Under the pieces are notes generated by a model. It was given only the letters and a program-made list of their open reading frames with translations. It was not told the DNA's origin and searched no databases. Shown here piece after piece: positions 7,466 through 16,004 of a DNA stretch of 46,737 nucleotides. The stretch is from Pseudonocardia bannensis. GTDB lineage: Bacteria > Actinomycetota > Actinomycetes > Mycobacteriales > Pseudonocardiaceae. The stretch covers positions 1 to 46,737 of the forward strand of contig NZ_JAAXKZ010000035.1 of the NCBI RefSeq assembly GCF_012911875.1, given 5' to 3'. How positions within the stretch are numbered: position 1 is the stretch's first letter; each line of letters begins with the position of its first letter. The position numbers and the translations under genes were made by a program.

Positions 7466-8521
7466 TCACGCTCGGGCCGGCAGCGGGTGGCGCAGCACGG
7501 AGCGGTCCCGTGCCCAGTGGTCGAGTAACAGCGCGGACAGCCGGTCGGCGAGCAGGTTGCTCGCCTCGATGCCGAACACGATGTCGGCGGCCAGGGCCGG
7601 TTCGGCCGCCAGCAACGGTGCGATGACCCCGCGACGGACCAGTTGCTCGTGCACAGCGTCGGCTTCGACGTGTTCGGCGTAGAACTCGCTCGCCGCCGGG
7701 CCCCCGCCGAGCCTGCGGATGGCCCGGACCAGCCGGTCCGATCCGGGGGAGGAGGTCAGCTCCACCGTGGCGAACTGGCCCACGAGCGCCCCGCGCAGTG
7801 CCCGGTGCAGCCCACACAGCGACATCAGGTTGACCTCGGCGAGGACCTCTGCAGGAGCGTGGTCGAGATAGGCGCCGTAGCGCGCGTCGAGGCCGAGCTC
7901 CTGCATCATCGCGGCGAACAGGTGGGCGTGCATCCGGTCCGGGTCACCGGCCCCGTACTCGTCGTGCTCCACGCTGACCAGCGCCGCCTTGGCCGGCCCG
8001 GACAGCCGGGCGATGACCAGGGCCTGCGGGTCGGCCTCCTTGAGGTGGTACAGCGAGCGGAGCGCGACGTACTCGCGCAACTGCCACAGCTCGCCGTCGC
8101 GGCGTAGATGATGGGAGACCCCCCACGCGTCGGCCGGTTCCACGAGCAGCCCGGCGATGGCGGCCTCGACGTCGGCGTCGATCCCGCGCCCCGGCACGTC
8201 CCGGCGCAGCGCGGCCAGGAAACGTTGCTCCAGCGCCCGGCGCAGGCCGAGTAGTTCCGGGTCCCACTCCCGGTCGTCGGCGACGCCCGCGAACCCGCGG
8301 TAGTGCAGCTCGTAGCAGCAGTAGAGCGCGAGCTGCAGGTCCTCGCCGTAGGGCTCGGCCGAGCCGGCGTCGACCGGCACCGCCGGCGCTCCCCGCAGCG
8401 CGTCGAGGACCGCGGCGGACAGCGGGCCCCGCGGCCCCGGCAGCGCCGGGGGCTCAGCCGGCGGGCTCGGTTCGCGGGACGGCGCCGCAATCGGTAGGGC
8501 GGTCGGCGGAACGGTCGGCAT
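7466..8521 (-). CDS. Iron-containing redox enzyme, haem-oxygenase-like diiron oxidase
   Basis: This 351-residue, mainly helical protein matches the 'iron-containing redox enzyme' family of haem-oxygenase-like folds (HDO superfamily, relatives of UndA, BesC and SznF). Candidate ligand-bearing helices include LYCCYELHYRGF, the REYVALRSLYHLKEADP region, VEHDEYGAGD, HAHLFAAMMQELG and EFYAEHVEADAVHE. The N-terminal 45 residues are Pro/Ala-rich linker. The ATG at 8521 has GAGGAG immediately upstream. It is last in a minus-strand array after a HemK-like methyltransferase and a CDGSH protein, overlapping the latter by 68 bp. Substrate is unknown; oxidation of a small carboxylate or amine is a family-level guess. 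Confidence 0.82.
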   Translation of the reverse strand: MPTVPPTALPIAAPSREPSPPAEPPALPGPRGPLSAAVLDALRGAPAVPVDAGSAEPYGEDLQLALYCCYELHYRGFAGVADDREWDPELLGLRRALEQRFLAALRRDVPGRGIDADVEAAIAGLLVEPADAWGVSHHLRRDGELWQLREYVALRSLYHLKEADPQALVIARLSGPAKAALVSVEHDEYGAGDPDRMHAHLFAAMMQELGLDARYGAYLDHAPAEVLAEVNLMSLCGLHRALRGALVGQFATVELTSSPGSDRLVRAIRRLGGGPAASEFYAEHVEADAVHEQLVRRGVIAPLLAAEPALAADIVFGIEASNLLADRLSALLLDHWARDRSVLRHPLPARA

Positions 8522-8735
8522 CCTGCTCCTCGGATCGGGCCCGCCGCGCGCGGCGGCGGTGGCTGGTGTCGCAGATCGGGTACCGGCGGCTGCGCCGGCA
8601 GGTGCACAGCGCGGTCACCGGGCGGTCGGAGCGGACCCGGCGCCCGTCGGGCAGCACCAGGTCGACGGGCCCGTACAGCAGCACGGGGCCCTCCTCGGTC
8701 GGCTCCACCCGGCGCCGGGCCGGCTCACCCGGCAC
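8454..8735 (-). CDS. CDGSH iron-sulfur domain protein
   Basis: This 93-residue protein carries the CDGSH 2Fe-2S motif CTCRRSRRYPICDTSH, with Cys44, Cys46, Cys55 and His59 as the 3Cys-1His ligands; Thr replaces the usual Gly of CDGSH. The N-terminal part (GPVLLYGPVDLVLPDGRRV) is the typical beta strand region of bacterial CDGSH proteins. The C-terminal tail is charged and probably disordered, and its last 22 codons overlap the next gene. The GTG start is supported by GAGGG seven nt upstream and overlaps the methyltransferase stop by 11 bp. It probably transfers electrons or clusters to the adjacent diiron oxidase. Confidence 0.87.
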   Translation of the reverse strand: MPGEPARRRVEPTEEGPVLLYGPVDLVLPDGRRVRSDRPVTALCTCRRSRRYPICDTSHRRRARRARSEEQDADRSADRPTDCGAVPRTEPAG

Positions 8736-9381
8736 GGCGGCCCTCGACGACGACGATCTCCTCGTCCCGCTGCCCGGGCCGGACGAGGCCCTGGGCCTCC
8801 AGCAGCTCGGCCCGCGCCCGCATCACCGGGCCGAACGGGATCGTGGCCCGGCCGACGACGCGGGCGTCCAGGCCGCCCTCGCGCAACGCGGCCATCGTCC
8901 GATCCTCCTCGCACACCTCCGAGTGCACGATGAGCACCACGCCGTCCTCGGTGAGGGCCCCCGGGACGTCCGCGCAGATCCGGTCCAGGATCGCCCTGCC
9001 GTCGCGGCCCGCGTCCCAGCACCTGGCCATCCGGTGCCGGGGCAGCGCGTTGCTCAGCGCGGGCACGTAGGGCGGGTTGGCGAGCACCAGGTCGAAGCGC
9101 CCTTCGCGGACGGGCCCGAACAGGTCGCCGCGGCGGACCGTGATCGGCATCCGGTGCAGCCGGCTGTTCAACCAGGTCGCGGCGACCGAGCGCAGCGACA
9201 GATCGACCGCGGTCACCGACGCGGCCCCTGCGCTCGCGGCGGCGAGTGCCAGTGCACCGGTCCCGGTGCCGATATCAAGGACGCGACGGCCCGTTGCGTA
9301 GTCGCCTCGGTGCATCACGTCGGTCAGCAGAGCAGTGTCCCCGTCGACCCGGTACACCCCGGGCGGCCGCAGCAGCATCAC
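8725..9381 (-). CDS. HemK/PrmC-like SAM methyltransferase
   Basis: This 218-residue class I methyltransferase has motif I DIGTGTGALAL (residues 36-46), an acidic VTAVD strand and the catalytic NPPY at 102-105, which in the family positions an amide or amine nitrogen for methylation. It lacks the N-terminal helical domain of PrmC and matches the short HemK2/MTQ2-like group. The ATG at 9381 follows AAGGA. It is translationally linked to the CDGSH gene by an 11-bp overlap. The target is unknown; a Gln or Lys on a partner protein is plausible by homology only. Confidence 0.82.
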   Translation of the reverse strand: MMLLRPPGVYRVDGDTALLTDVMHRGDYATGRRVLDIGTGTGALALAAASAGAASVTAVDLSLRSVAATWLNSRLHRMPITVRRGDLFGPVREGRFDLVLANPPYVPALSNALPRHRMARCWDAGRDGRAILDRICADVPGALTEDGVVLIVHSEVCEEDRTMAALREGGLDARVVGRATIPFGPVMRARAELLEAQGLVRPGQRDEEIVVVEGRRAG

Positions 9382-9493
9382 GAGTCCTTAATGCCCAATG
9401 GTGATCGCGGGGAAACGGCGCTCGCACGGCCCGCCGCCACGGACCCCCTACGCGGGTGGTCCGCACAGGGCCGCCGGGCGGTCCGACGAGGAC

Positions 9494-10462
9494 TCAGTTG
9501 ACGCCCACCGCCTCCTTGGCCAGCGCGGCGTGCCTGGTCTGCGCGGCCGACACGACACCGGAGCGGTTCTTGTGCGTCTCCTCGTAGCGCAGCACGGCGT
9601 TGATGTCGTCGGTGCGTTCCAGCTTCTTGATCCGCGCGATGACGTCCTGTGCCGACAGGGCGGCATAACCGCGGATCGGCAGCTCGCCGGCCGTCAGGCC
9701 GCCGAGGCCACGACGGGTCTCGTGGACGGCGGAGGCGGTGTCGCGGGCGCCGTCTCGGCGGGCGACGGACTCCGCACGCTGCAGGGCCGCATCCCGTCCG
9801 GCGAAGAGAACCTCACGGGTGCCCGAGCCCAGCCGCAGGACGCGACTGGCGTACTCGCCGACCTTGTCCCGGGCCTCCTGCCCGGTCTGGTTCACCGTGT
9901 GCAGGGCCCGGTTGACGCTCTCGACGGCGACCCGGGCCGGGAGGTTGACCGCGCGCGTGACGCCGCCGGCGACCCGCTGCAGCGGTGTCGGCCGCAGGGC
10001 GGTCGGCCCGCCGAGGGCCTCCTCGGCCAGGACGGTGGTCAGCCAGTCGACGGTGGCGGTGTGCGCGGTGACCAGCCGCTCGGCCAGCTTCCGGACGCCC
10101 GCCTCGCCGGCCGCATCGGCGAGCACGCCGAGGTAGCGGGCCCGGTCGAGCAGCTGGTGCTCCAGCGCGAGGTCGGACAGCAGCGCCTCGTCGACCGGCT
10201 GGGCCTGCTCGACGGTGCTCTTGACCAGGGCGCCGGCGCGGCCGAGCACCGGGCTGACGACGTCGGGCACGGCGCCGAGGTCGCGGAGCTGGCGGCCGAT
10301 GGCGTCGGCGCGCTCGTCGGCGTTGCGGGAGTTCTGCTGCAGTTCGCCCCGGACGGCGTCCGTGCGGGCCTGGGCGACGCGGACCCGGGCGATCTGGGCC
10401 TCGGCCTGGGTGAGGTGCCCCAGTGCACGGAGTTGGGCGATCAGGGTCGCGGTGTTCGCCAT
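9494..10462 (-). CDS. Ferritin-like domain protein
   Basis: This 322-residue, highly helical protein starts MANTATLIAQLRALGHLTQAEAQ. Its N-terminal half contains the helix bundle with ALEHQLLDRARYLGVLAD and RLVTAHTATVDWLTTVLAEEALGG, resembling actinobacterial proteins annotated as ferritin-like. The C-terminal half is charged, Arg/Ala-rich helix ending with EETHKNRSGVVSAAQTRHAALAKEAV. The annotated start at 10462 is chosen because the family begins there; the upstream in-frame sequence is Arg-rich noise. A GAGAGG element lies about 15 nt upstream. It is 112 bp upstream of the methyltransferase on the same strand and could share its transcript. Metal binding is not proven by the visible residues. 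Confidence 0.7.
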   Translation of the reverse strand: MANTATLIAQLRALGHLTQAEAQIARVRVAQARTDAVRGELQQNSRNADERADAIGRQLRDLGAVPDVVSPVLGRAGALVKSTVEQAQPVDEALLSDLALEHQLLDRARYLGVLADAAGEAGVRKLAERLVTAHTATVDWLTTVLAEEALGGPTALRPTPLQRVAGGVTRAVNLPARVAVESVNRALHTVNQTGQEARDKVGEYASRVLRLGSGTREVLFAGRDAALQRAESVARRDGARDTASAVHETRRGLGGLTAGELPIRGYAALSAQDVIARIKKLERTDDINAVLRYEETHKNRSGVVSAAQTRHAALAKEAVGVN

Positions 10463-11207
10463 GGTGGCGATCAGTCCTCTCTCGGTCGGCAATGGACGGT
10501 GCCGGACACCGAGGGGTGCCCGTCCCGGTGGGGGGCTCACGCGCCGATGTGAGCGCGCTCTCGCCCGCCGGCCGCGGTCGCGACGGTGGTCCTCCATGGA
10601 CGGGCCGGCGGTCGCTTCCCCGGTGCCTGCGGATCAGGGGTTGAAACCGACGGCAGACATCACGTTCGGCGCATCGAACGAAGAGGACTGATGGCAGCGC
10701 ATCCCACCCGCGTCCTGTTCGGGAGGCCCGCGTCGAGCGTGACCGGCTGATCGACCGGTACCGCGCCGCCCCGGACGAGACCGGCCTGGTGGTACCGATG
10801 ATGACCACCAACCTGTCCCGGGGTGGCCGCGAGGGCACGTGCTCGCGGTCATCGGGAACTCGAGCACGGCGACATCGTCGGGGTCACCCGGAGGCCGGCG
10901 GCGCGTTCGAGGACTATGGCGGCGACGCCGGGGCGGCGCTGTCGGTCCCGTCCGAACCGCTCGCCGGTGAGCCGGGCATAGAGCGCACGCCGCCGCGCAG
11001 GAACTCGTGGCGAGCGCCCTGCTGCGCGAGGGCCACACGCACGACGACCTGCCGGCGATGACGCTGGGCGAGGTCCCGCAGACCCGGAGCTGGCCCGCCT
11101 GCTCCGGCGCCGGGCCGATCTGAGCCTGCCGGCGGGTTCGAGCGGACCGTCCGGCAGGGCGCCACGACGCTGAGCCGCATGCCGCAGCGCTGAGCCGGGG
11201 CCGCGGA
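10463..11207. other. Long stretch without an intact gene
   Basis: No convincing gene is found. Short plus-strand pieces look like degraded coding sequence (VERDRLIDRYRAAPDETGLV near 10730, and LLREGHTHDDLPAMTLGEV near 11020) but lie in different frames with stops between them. They may be remains of one or more inactivated genes; no family is recognised. Confidence 0.4.
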
Positions 11208-11315
11208 TCAGCCCCGGGCCCCGGCCTCCGCGTGCTCCCGGTCCGCGGCGCCGTCCCCGTTCCCGGTGCCGGCCGGTTCGGTGGTCGTGTCCGCGGTGCG
11301 GGTTCGGGACGGCAC
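11208..11315 (-). CDS. Possible 35-residue hydrophilic peptide
   Basis: A short frame starts with GTG preceded by GGAG at good spacing and encodes a Thr/Ala/Glu/Gly-rich hydrophilic product (RTRTADTTTEPAGTGNGDG). It resembles in style the small acidic protein at 5576. No family is known, and it could be chance. Confidence 0.3.
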   Translation of the reverse strand: MPSRTRTADTTTEPAGTGNGDGAADREHAEAGARG

Positions 11316-11548
11316 GGGATCTCCTTCGGCCGTGCCAGCACAGTCGCGCCGGCCACCCTCCTCGGGTTCCCGGTGACAGCAGTGTCCCGCCGTTGCGCAC
11401 CCGGATGGCCGGGCCAAGGGGCCCGTGTCTCTCGGTGGGCCCGGCCGGTCTTCCCGGCCTCTTCCCGGCCTGCCAGTGCGAGGCCGCGGTCCGCGGCTCA
11501 CGCTCGCAGGTCCACGCCCGGGAGCCGCGCCGCGCCCAGCATGGGTGC

Positions 11549-11881
11549 ATGGCGGCCTACACCACCTACCGGGCCCTGAAGCAGGCGCTGGAAGACGCCG
11601 ACTATCCGGCGACGAAGGAGCAGCTGATCGAGACCGCGGAGCGCAACGGGGCGGACGAGATGACGCTCAAGGCGCTGCGGGCGATCCCGCCCGTCGACTA
11701 CCGCAGCTTCCTCGAGGTGGAGGCGTCGGTCGAGATCCGCGACGAGGACCCGGAGCTGGAGGCGGCGCTCAAGGCGGAGCGGCGCCGACTGCACACCCAC
11801 CCCGGGCTCAGCGAGCGGACGAAGGATGTTCCCCCGCCCAACCCGATCGTCGAGGAGCTGGGGGAGAACAGGGGTAGCTGA
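11549..11881 (+). CDS. DUF2795 domain protein
   Basis: This 110-residue protein has a DUF2795 domain in residues 5-60 (ALKQALEDADYPATKEQLIE, then DEMTLKALRAIPPVDYRSF), a small helical fold common in actinobacteria and often linked to stress and gas-vesicle-like clusters. The C-terminal part is charged and probably flexible. Function is unknown. The ATG at 11549 was selected because the domain begins immediately after; no strong Shine-Dalgarno is visible. A longer upstream extension is Arg/Pro-rich noise. Confidence 0.78.
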   Translation: MAAYTTYRALKQALEDADYPATKEQLIETAERNGADEMTLKALRAIPPVDYRSFLEVEASVEIRDEDPELEAALKAERRRLHTHPGLSERTKDVPPPNPIVEELGENRGS

Positions 11882-11924
11882 CAGGGGGCACGCACTGCCC
11901 CGGGCCGGTCGGTGCGCCGGACCG

Positions 11925-13274
11925 TCAGGGCCTCGCCATCGTCCGCCGGACCGCGGGCGCGAGGTGCCGGACGAACCAGTCGGCGGCCAGCCCGGCCACG
12001 GCGTCGAGCGCTCCCGGCTCCTCGAACAGGTGGGAGGCGCCGGGCACCACGGTCAGCTGGTGCGGGCAGCGCAGCAGCCGTGCCGCCCGGCGGTTGAGGT
12101 CGAGCACGACCCGGTCCCGGCCACCGACGGCGAGCAGCGTCGGGGCCCGCACGCCGGTCAGCCGGGCGGCGGCGAGGTCGGGCCGGCCGCCGCGGGACAC
12201 CACCGCGTCGACGTCGGCGTCGGGTTCGGCGGCCGCCCATAGCGCTGCGGCCGCGCCGGTGCCGGCACCGAACCAACCGATCCGCGCCTCCGCGGCCGCC
12301 GGCTGCGCACGCAGCCAGCGGGTGCTGCCGGCGAGACGCTCGGCGGACAGGGCGACGTCGAACGCCGCGGAGCGGTGCCGAACCTCATCCGGGGCGAGCA
12401 GGTCGAACAACAGCGTGCCGAACCCGGCCCGCTGCAGGGCCGCGGCGACCGCCCGGTTGCGCGGGCTGGCCCGGCTGCTTCCGGTGCCGTGTGCGAACAC
12501 CACGACGCCGGGGGCGTCCGCGGGCACGGTCAGGTGCCCCGCGAGCGACACCGTGCCGAGCTCGATCTCCACCTCGGTGTCGGTGTCGGTGCCGGCGCCC
12601 GAGGCCGACGGGCCCACGGGCGGGTCGGAGGTGTCCGGTTCGGGGCGGCCCGCCTCCAGGCACGCGACGACCTCGGCGTGCGGGGTGGGGGAGAAGTCGC
12701 GATACCACTTCCCGATGCCCTCGAACGGCCGCGGCGTCGCCACGCACACCAGCTCGTCCGCGGTGTCGTTCAACCGGCGGGTCCAGTCCATGGGTGCCAC
12801 CGGGACGGCCAGGACCAACCGCTCGGCGCCGCGGGCCCGGGCGACCAGGCACGCGGCCCGCGCCGTCGCCCCGGTGGCGACCCCGTCGTCGACCAGCACC
12901 GCCGTCCGCCCGGCGACCGGGATCGGTGGGCGATCGCCGCGGAACCGGCGGACCCGCCGATGCAGCTCGGCCCGTTCACGATCCTCGATCGCGGCCAGCT
13001 CGGCCCGGCCGACGCGAGCGAGCCGGACGGTGCGGGCGTCGATGACGCGGGCTCCCTCCTCCCCGATCGCCCCCATGGCCAGTTCGGGCTGGAAGGGGAC
13101 ACCCAGCTTGCGCACGACGATCACGTCGAGCGGGGCCCCGATCGCGCGGGCCACCTGCAGCGCGACGGGAACGCCGCCACGAGGCAGGCCGAGCACCAGG
13201 ACGTCCTGGCCCCGCAGGTGCGTCAGCTGCCCGGCCAGCTGCCGCCCGGCGTCGATCCGGTCGTCGAAGAGCAT
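11925..13274 (-). CDS. Phosphoribosyltransferase fused to dienelactone-hydrolase-like domain
   Basis: This 449-residue protein joins two domains. Residues 1-215 are a type I phosphoribosyltransferase with the PRPP-binding motif VLVDDGVATGAT (126-137) and the N-terminal GLPRGGVPVA. An acidic Ser/Thr/Asp linker (about 212-236) leads to an alpha/beta hydrolase domain with FAHGTGSSRASPRN near 260 and C-terminal Asp (VGGRD) and His (GASHLFEE). The nucleophile elbow reads GWFGAGTG (333-340); Gly338 sits where relatives normally have Ser in GAST, so this half may be non-catalytic. The ATG at 13274 has GGGAGG six nt upstream. The fusion is known in actinobacteria; its substrate is not. Confidence 0.85.
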   Translation of the reverse strand: MLFDDRIDAGRQLAGQLTHLRGQDVLVLGLPRGGVPVALQVARAIGAPLDVIVVRKLGVPFQPELAMGAIGEEGARVIDARTVRLARVGRAELAAIEDRERAELHRRVRRFRGDRPPIPVAGRTAVLVDDGVATGATARAACLVARARGAERLVLAVPVAPMDWTRRLNDTADELVCVATPRPFEGIGKWYRDFSPTPHAEVVACLEAGRPEPDTSDPPVGPSASGAGTDTDTEVEIELGTVSLAGHLTVPADAPGVVVFAHGTGSSRASPRNRAVAAALQRAGFGTLLFDLLAPDEVRHRSAAFDVALSAERLAGSTRWLRAQPAAAEARIGWFGAGTGAAAALWAAAEPDADVDAVVSRGGRPDLAAARLTGVRAPTLLAVGGRDRVVLDLNRRAARLLRCPHQLTVVPGASHLFEEPGALDAVAGLAADWFVRHLAPAVRRTMARP

Positions 13275-13698
13275 GGGCCACCTCCCGCCACCCCGGAAGC
13301 ACTCTGACCCGTCGGGTGAGGGCTGACCAGGGGCAAGGGTCCCCAGCATCGGCCCCGGCGGTGCCGGGATCGCCGTGACACGACGGAGGCGACGGGTGCC
13401 CCGGCGACGTGGACGTGGTGACCCGGGACCCGCTCCCGGTCAGGGAGAGCCGGGCGTCGCGGAAGAGCAGGTGAGCGGCTCGACGACCGCACCGCTGCAG
13501 TCCGACATCATCTCTCCGGCCTGGTACGGCGGACGAGCACGGCACCGGGATCCTGCACTCGCCTCCGCCTGGACCGCCCTGAGGACGCGGCGGCGATCCG
13601 GACCCGGAACCGGTACGCGGCGCTCCACGCCGCACGGCTGCACCGCGACGAGATCCTCCACCGGGAGACGCACGCCACCGCAGACGACCGGTAGGCCC
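13275..13698. other. Intergenic DNA with a possible coding remnant
   Basis: No intact gene is supported. A plus-strand frame ending at a TAG near 13694 (LDRPEDAAAIRTRNRYAALH, then ARLHRDEILHRE) looks protein-like, and a different frame upstream opens with GTG near 13471 (SGSTTAPLQSDIISPAWYGG). Together they suggest a small frameshifted gene of unknown family. Confidence 0.35.
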
Positions 13699-14373
13699 TC
13701 AGGCGAGGATGGACCGGACGGCGGCGACGATCGGCTCCGGTCGTGCCGGGACCGGGACGCCCGCCACGAACACGCTCGGGGTGCCCGCGACGCCGCGCTG
13801 CACGGCCCGCTCGGTCACATAGGGCGGCCAGGGCAGGTAGGTGCCGTTGCGGATCGTCTCGGCGAAGGCCGGGTCGGTGATCCCGATCGCCTGCCCGAGG
13901 GCGATGAGCTGGTCGTCGGTGAGCCCGGGTCCACCCTCGGGTGGCTGGTTCGCGAACAGCGTGCGCGCGTACTCGCGGAACATCCCGGCGTCCGCCGCCG
14001 CCCCCGACGCCGCGGCGGCGCGGGTCGAGTACCGGGTTGTGGACACCGCGTCGAGGAAGTCCATCGGGTGGGTGACCAGCGCGATCGCGTGACCGGCCAA
14101 CAACTGGTCCAGCGTGTCGCCGGCCAGCTGCTCGAACTGCCGGCAGAACGGGCACTGGAAGTCGACGTAGGCGTCGACCACGACCGGGCCGTCGCCGACG
14201 ACGACACCGTCTCCGGACGGGGTCGCCCCACGCGGCACCGGCACCGATGGGCCAGGACTCGCACCGGGCGCCGCGGCGGCCAGGCCCAGGACCGGCAGCG
14301 CCAGCATCCAGGTCCAGTACACGCGGGTCGGCCTCGTGGTCGCCGGATGTCCGGGCATCGCTCGCCTGGCCAT
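13699..14373 (-). CDS. Membrane-anchored DsbA-like thioredoxin-fold protein
   Basis: This 224-residue protein has a short basic N-terminus and one hydrophobic segment (about residues 19-37), so it is an exported, membrane-tethered or secreted protein. The DsbA-type domain follows, with the redox motif FQCPFC (Cys74, Cys77) and the cis-proline loop GVAGTPSVFVAG near the C-terminus. It would form or rearrange disulfides in cell-envelope proteins, partnering VKOR/DsbB-like enzymes that are not in the window. The ATG at 14373 has GAGGAC close upstream. It is divergent from the ferritin-like gene at 14616. Confidence 0.87.
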   Translation of the reverse strand: MARRAMPGHPATTRPTRVYWTWMLALPVLGLAAAAPGASPGPSVPVPRGATPSGDGVVVGDGPVVVDAYVDFQCPFCRQFEQLAGDTLDQLLAGHAIALVTHPMDFLDAVSTTRYSTRAAAASGAAADAGMFREYARTLFANQPPEGGPGLTDDQLIALGQAIGITDPAFAETIRNGTYLPWPPYVTERAVQRGVAGTPSVFVAGVPVPARPEPIVAAVRSILA

Positions 14374-14615
14374 AACGTCCTCGTCGTCCTCTCCAGGGGG
14401 TCTCCGGCACGACCGCAGCCGGTTTTCGACGGCGGGATCGCCGATGCTGGTGGCCGGGCCGCCCTGGTCACCTCGGTCTGACAGCGCCAGATGCGTCGGG
14501 GCAGTTCGTCACGGGGGGACGGAGCGACGGAGCGGCCGGGGCGGCCAGGGTCGTCGGCGTCGGTGACTCCGCGACGCCGCGACGGCCGGACGACGCACCG
14601 ACCCGAAGGAGCGCC

Positions 14616-15146
14616 ATGGCCGACTTCCTCACCGATGTGCAGACCCTTCGCGAGCGGGCGCGTGCCGAGATGGACAAGGGACCCGTGACCGTCGCCTACG
14701 ACGCCGACGTGGACCGGGTCATCTCGGTCCTCAACGAGGCGCTCGCCACCGAGATCGTGTGCGTGCTGCGGTACAAGCAGCACCACTACGCGGCCACCGG
14801 GCTCAACGCGGAGCCGGTGGCGGAGGAGTTCGCCGAGCACGCGTCGGAGGAGCAGGATCACGCCGACCGGATCGCTGAGCGGATCTCCCAGCTGGGTGGC
14901 AAGCCCGACATGAACCCGGCGACGCTGACCGGTAGGGCGCATTCGGAGTACACCACCGCCGAGCACCTCATCGACATGATCAAGGAGAACCTCGTCGCGG
15001 AACGGGTGGCGATCGCGTCCTACACCGAGATCATCAAATGGCTCGGGGACTCCGACGTCACGACCCGGCGGATCTTCGAGGAGATCCTCGCCGTCGAGGA
15101 GGAGCACGCCGACGACATGATCACCTTCCTGCAGCAGATGACCTAG
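14616..15146 (+). CDS. Bacterioferritin/Dps-like ferritin-family protein
   Basis: This 176-residue four-helix-bundle protein has ferritin-type metal sites: LNEALATEIVCVLRYKQHHY, EHASEEQDHADRI (ExxH), MIKENLVAERVAIASYTEII and AVEEEHADDMITFL (ExxH). These acidic/His pairs suit a dinuclear iron ferroxidase centre, so iron oxidation and storage or oxidative protection is expected. The ATG follows AAGGAG. It is divergent from the DsbA-like gene and followed, 81 bp downstream, by two unusual genes whose products end in Cys-x-x-His repeats, suggesting a shared role in metal or redox handling. Confidence 0.86.
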   Translation: MADFLTDVQTLRERARAEMDKGPVTVAYDADVDRVISVLNEALATEIVCVLRYKQHHYAATGLNAEPVAEEFAEHASEEQDHADRIAERISQLGGKPDMNPATLTGRAHSEYTTAEHLIDMIKENLVAERVAIASYTEIIKWLGDSDVTTRRIFEEILAVEEEHADDMITFLQQMT

Positions 15147-15156
15147 ACGGGCCGGG

Positions 15157-15173
15157 CCGGAGTTCTGCTCCGG
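15157..15173 (+). terminator. Hairpin after ferritin-like gene
   Basis: CCGGAG and CTCCGG form a perfect 6-bp stem around TTCTG, 11 nt after the ferritin-like stop. No U-tract follows. It may attenuate or end transcription before the next gene. Confidence 0.4.
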
Positions 15174-15227
15174 GCATTCGTGACGAGCGCGGATCCGACG
15201 CGGCATCCGCACGGTGGGGGCGCAACC

Positions 15228-15950
15228 ATGACCGATGCGGTGCCGGACGTGGATGTCCGCGACTACGACGTCGGTGTCTTCCAGCGGCTGAACAACTTCC
15301 AGATCGCAAAGGGCCATCTCGACGGTGACCGGGACTACGTGACCGAACTCGGCGACGTGATCTGTCATCACGGAATGCACGAGGTCGTCGGGGTGACATT
15401 GCTGCACAAGCATTTCGAGATCGCCGACGACGAACTGGTGGTGCGTGAGTTCGTCGACAACGTCTCCTACATGAAACCCTGGAACGTCGACACGCTGCCG
15501 CGGTTGCTTCCGTACCTGTGGAAGGCCGAGGTCACCGACGAGCGCGCCGACTACTTCCCGCTCGAGTTCTGCGCGTACCCCCCGGAGATCCGGCCCGAGG
15601 CGGAGCGGGATCTGCAGCGGCTACGCGGCTCGTCGGCCTTCCTGGCCGCGTTCGCCGCGAAACTCGACGAACTCGGGTTGCGCGAGGTCTTCGGGCTCGC
15701 TCACCTGCGTTCCCGCGACGGACTGGTCCTGGCGGAGGGCGAGACGCTGCTGGAGACCACCGACGAGGAACGACGGATCCTCACGTTGCGGCCCGCGCGG
15801 GCGGCCGAGGTCGAGGGACTGGACACCACCCAGACGTTGTGGATCTATCGGCCGGCGATGTCCCGAACAGGGGCGGCCATCAACGGAGCATGCTGTGGCG
15901 CGCATTGTGCCGGGCATTGCCGGGCCCATTGCACCGGTCACCTCTATTGA
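15228..15950 (+). CDS. Unknown protein with C-terminal (Cys-x-x-His)4 tail
   Basis: I do not recognise a named family. The 240-residue protein has a compact N-terminal region with many Cys/His (CHHGMHEVVGVTLLHKHF, residues 46-63), a middle with YFPLEFCAYPPEI, a helical segment (122-152) and a strand-rich end (TLWIYRPAM). Its last 18 residues contain CGAHCAGHCRAHCTGH: four consecutive C-x-x-H units at residues 223-238, preceded by Cys222. Period four would align Cys and His along one helical face, suiting metal binding or covalent modification. The ATG at 15228 has GGTGGGGG upstream; an in-frame GTG at 15180 lacks a ribosome site. The next gene, 54 bp on, ends with the same type of tail. Confidence 0.75.
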   Translation: MTDAVPDVDVRDYDVGVFQRLNNFQIAKGHLDGDRDYVTELGDVICHHGMHEVVGVTLLHKHFEIADDELVVREFVDNVSYMKPWNVDTLPRLLPYLWKAEVTDERADYFPLEFCAYPPEIRPEAERDLQRLRGSSAFLAAFAAKLDELGLREVFGLAHLRSRDGLVLAEGETLLETTDEERRILTLRPARAAEVEGLDTTQTLWIYRPAMSRTGAAINGACCGAHCAGHCRAHCTGHLY

Positions 15951-16004
15951 GGTCGACGTCGGCCTGACAACTGAGCACGACATAGTGCGGACGGAGGACA
16001 CGGA

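Noticed and set aside
10789..11061. 90-codon plus-strand frame
   Set aside because: Begins with a protein-like piece but quickly becomes Arg/Cys-rich noise; the protein-like pieces in this stretch lie in different frames.
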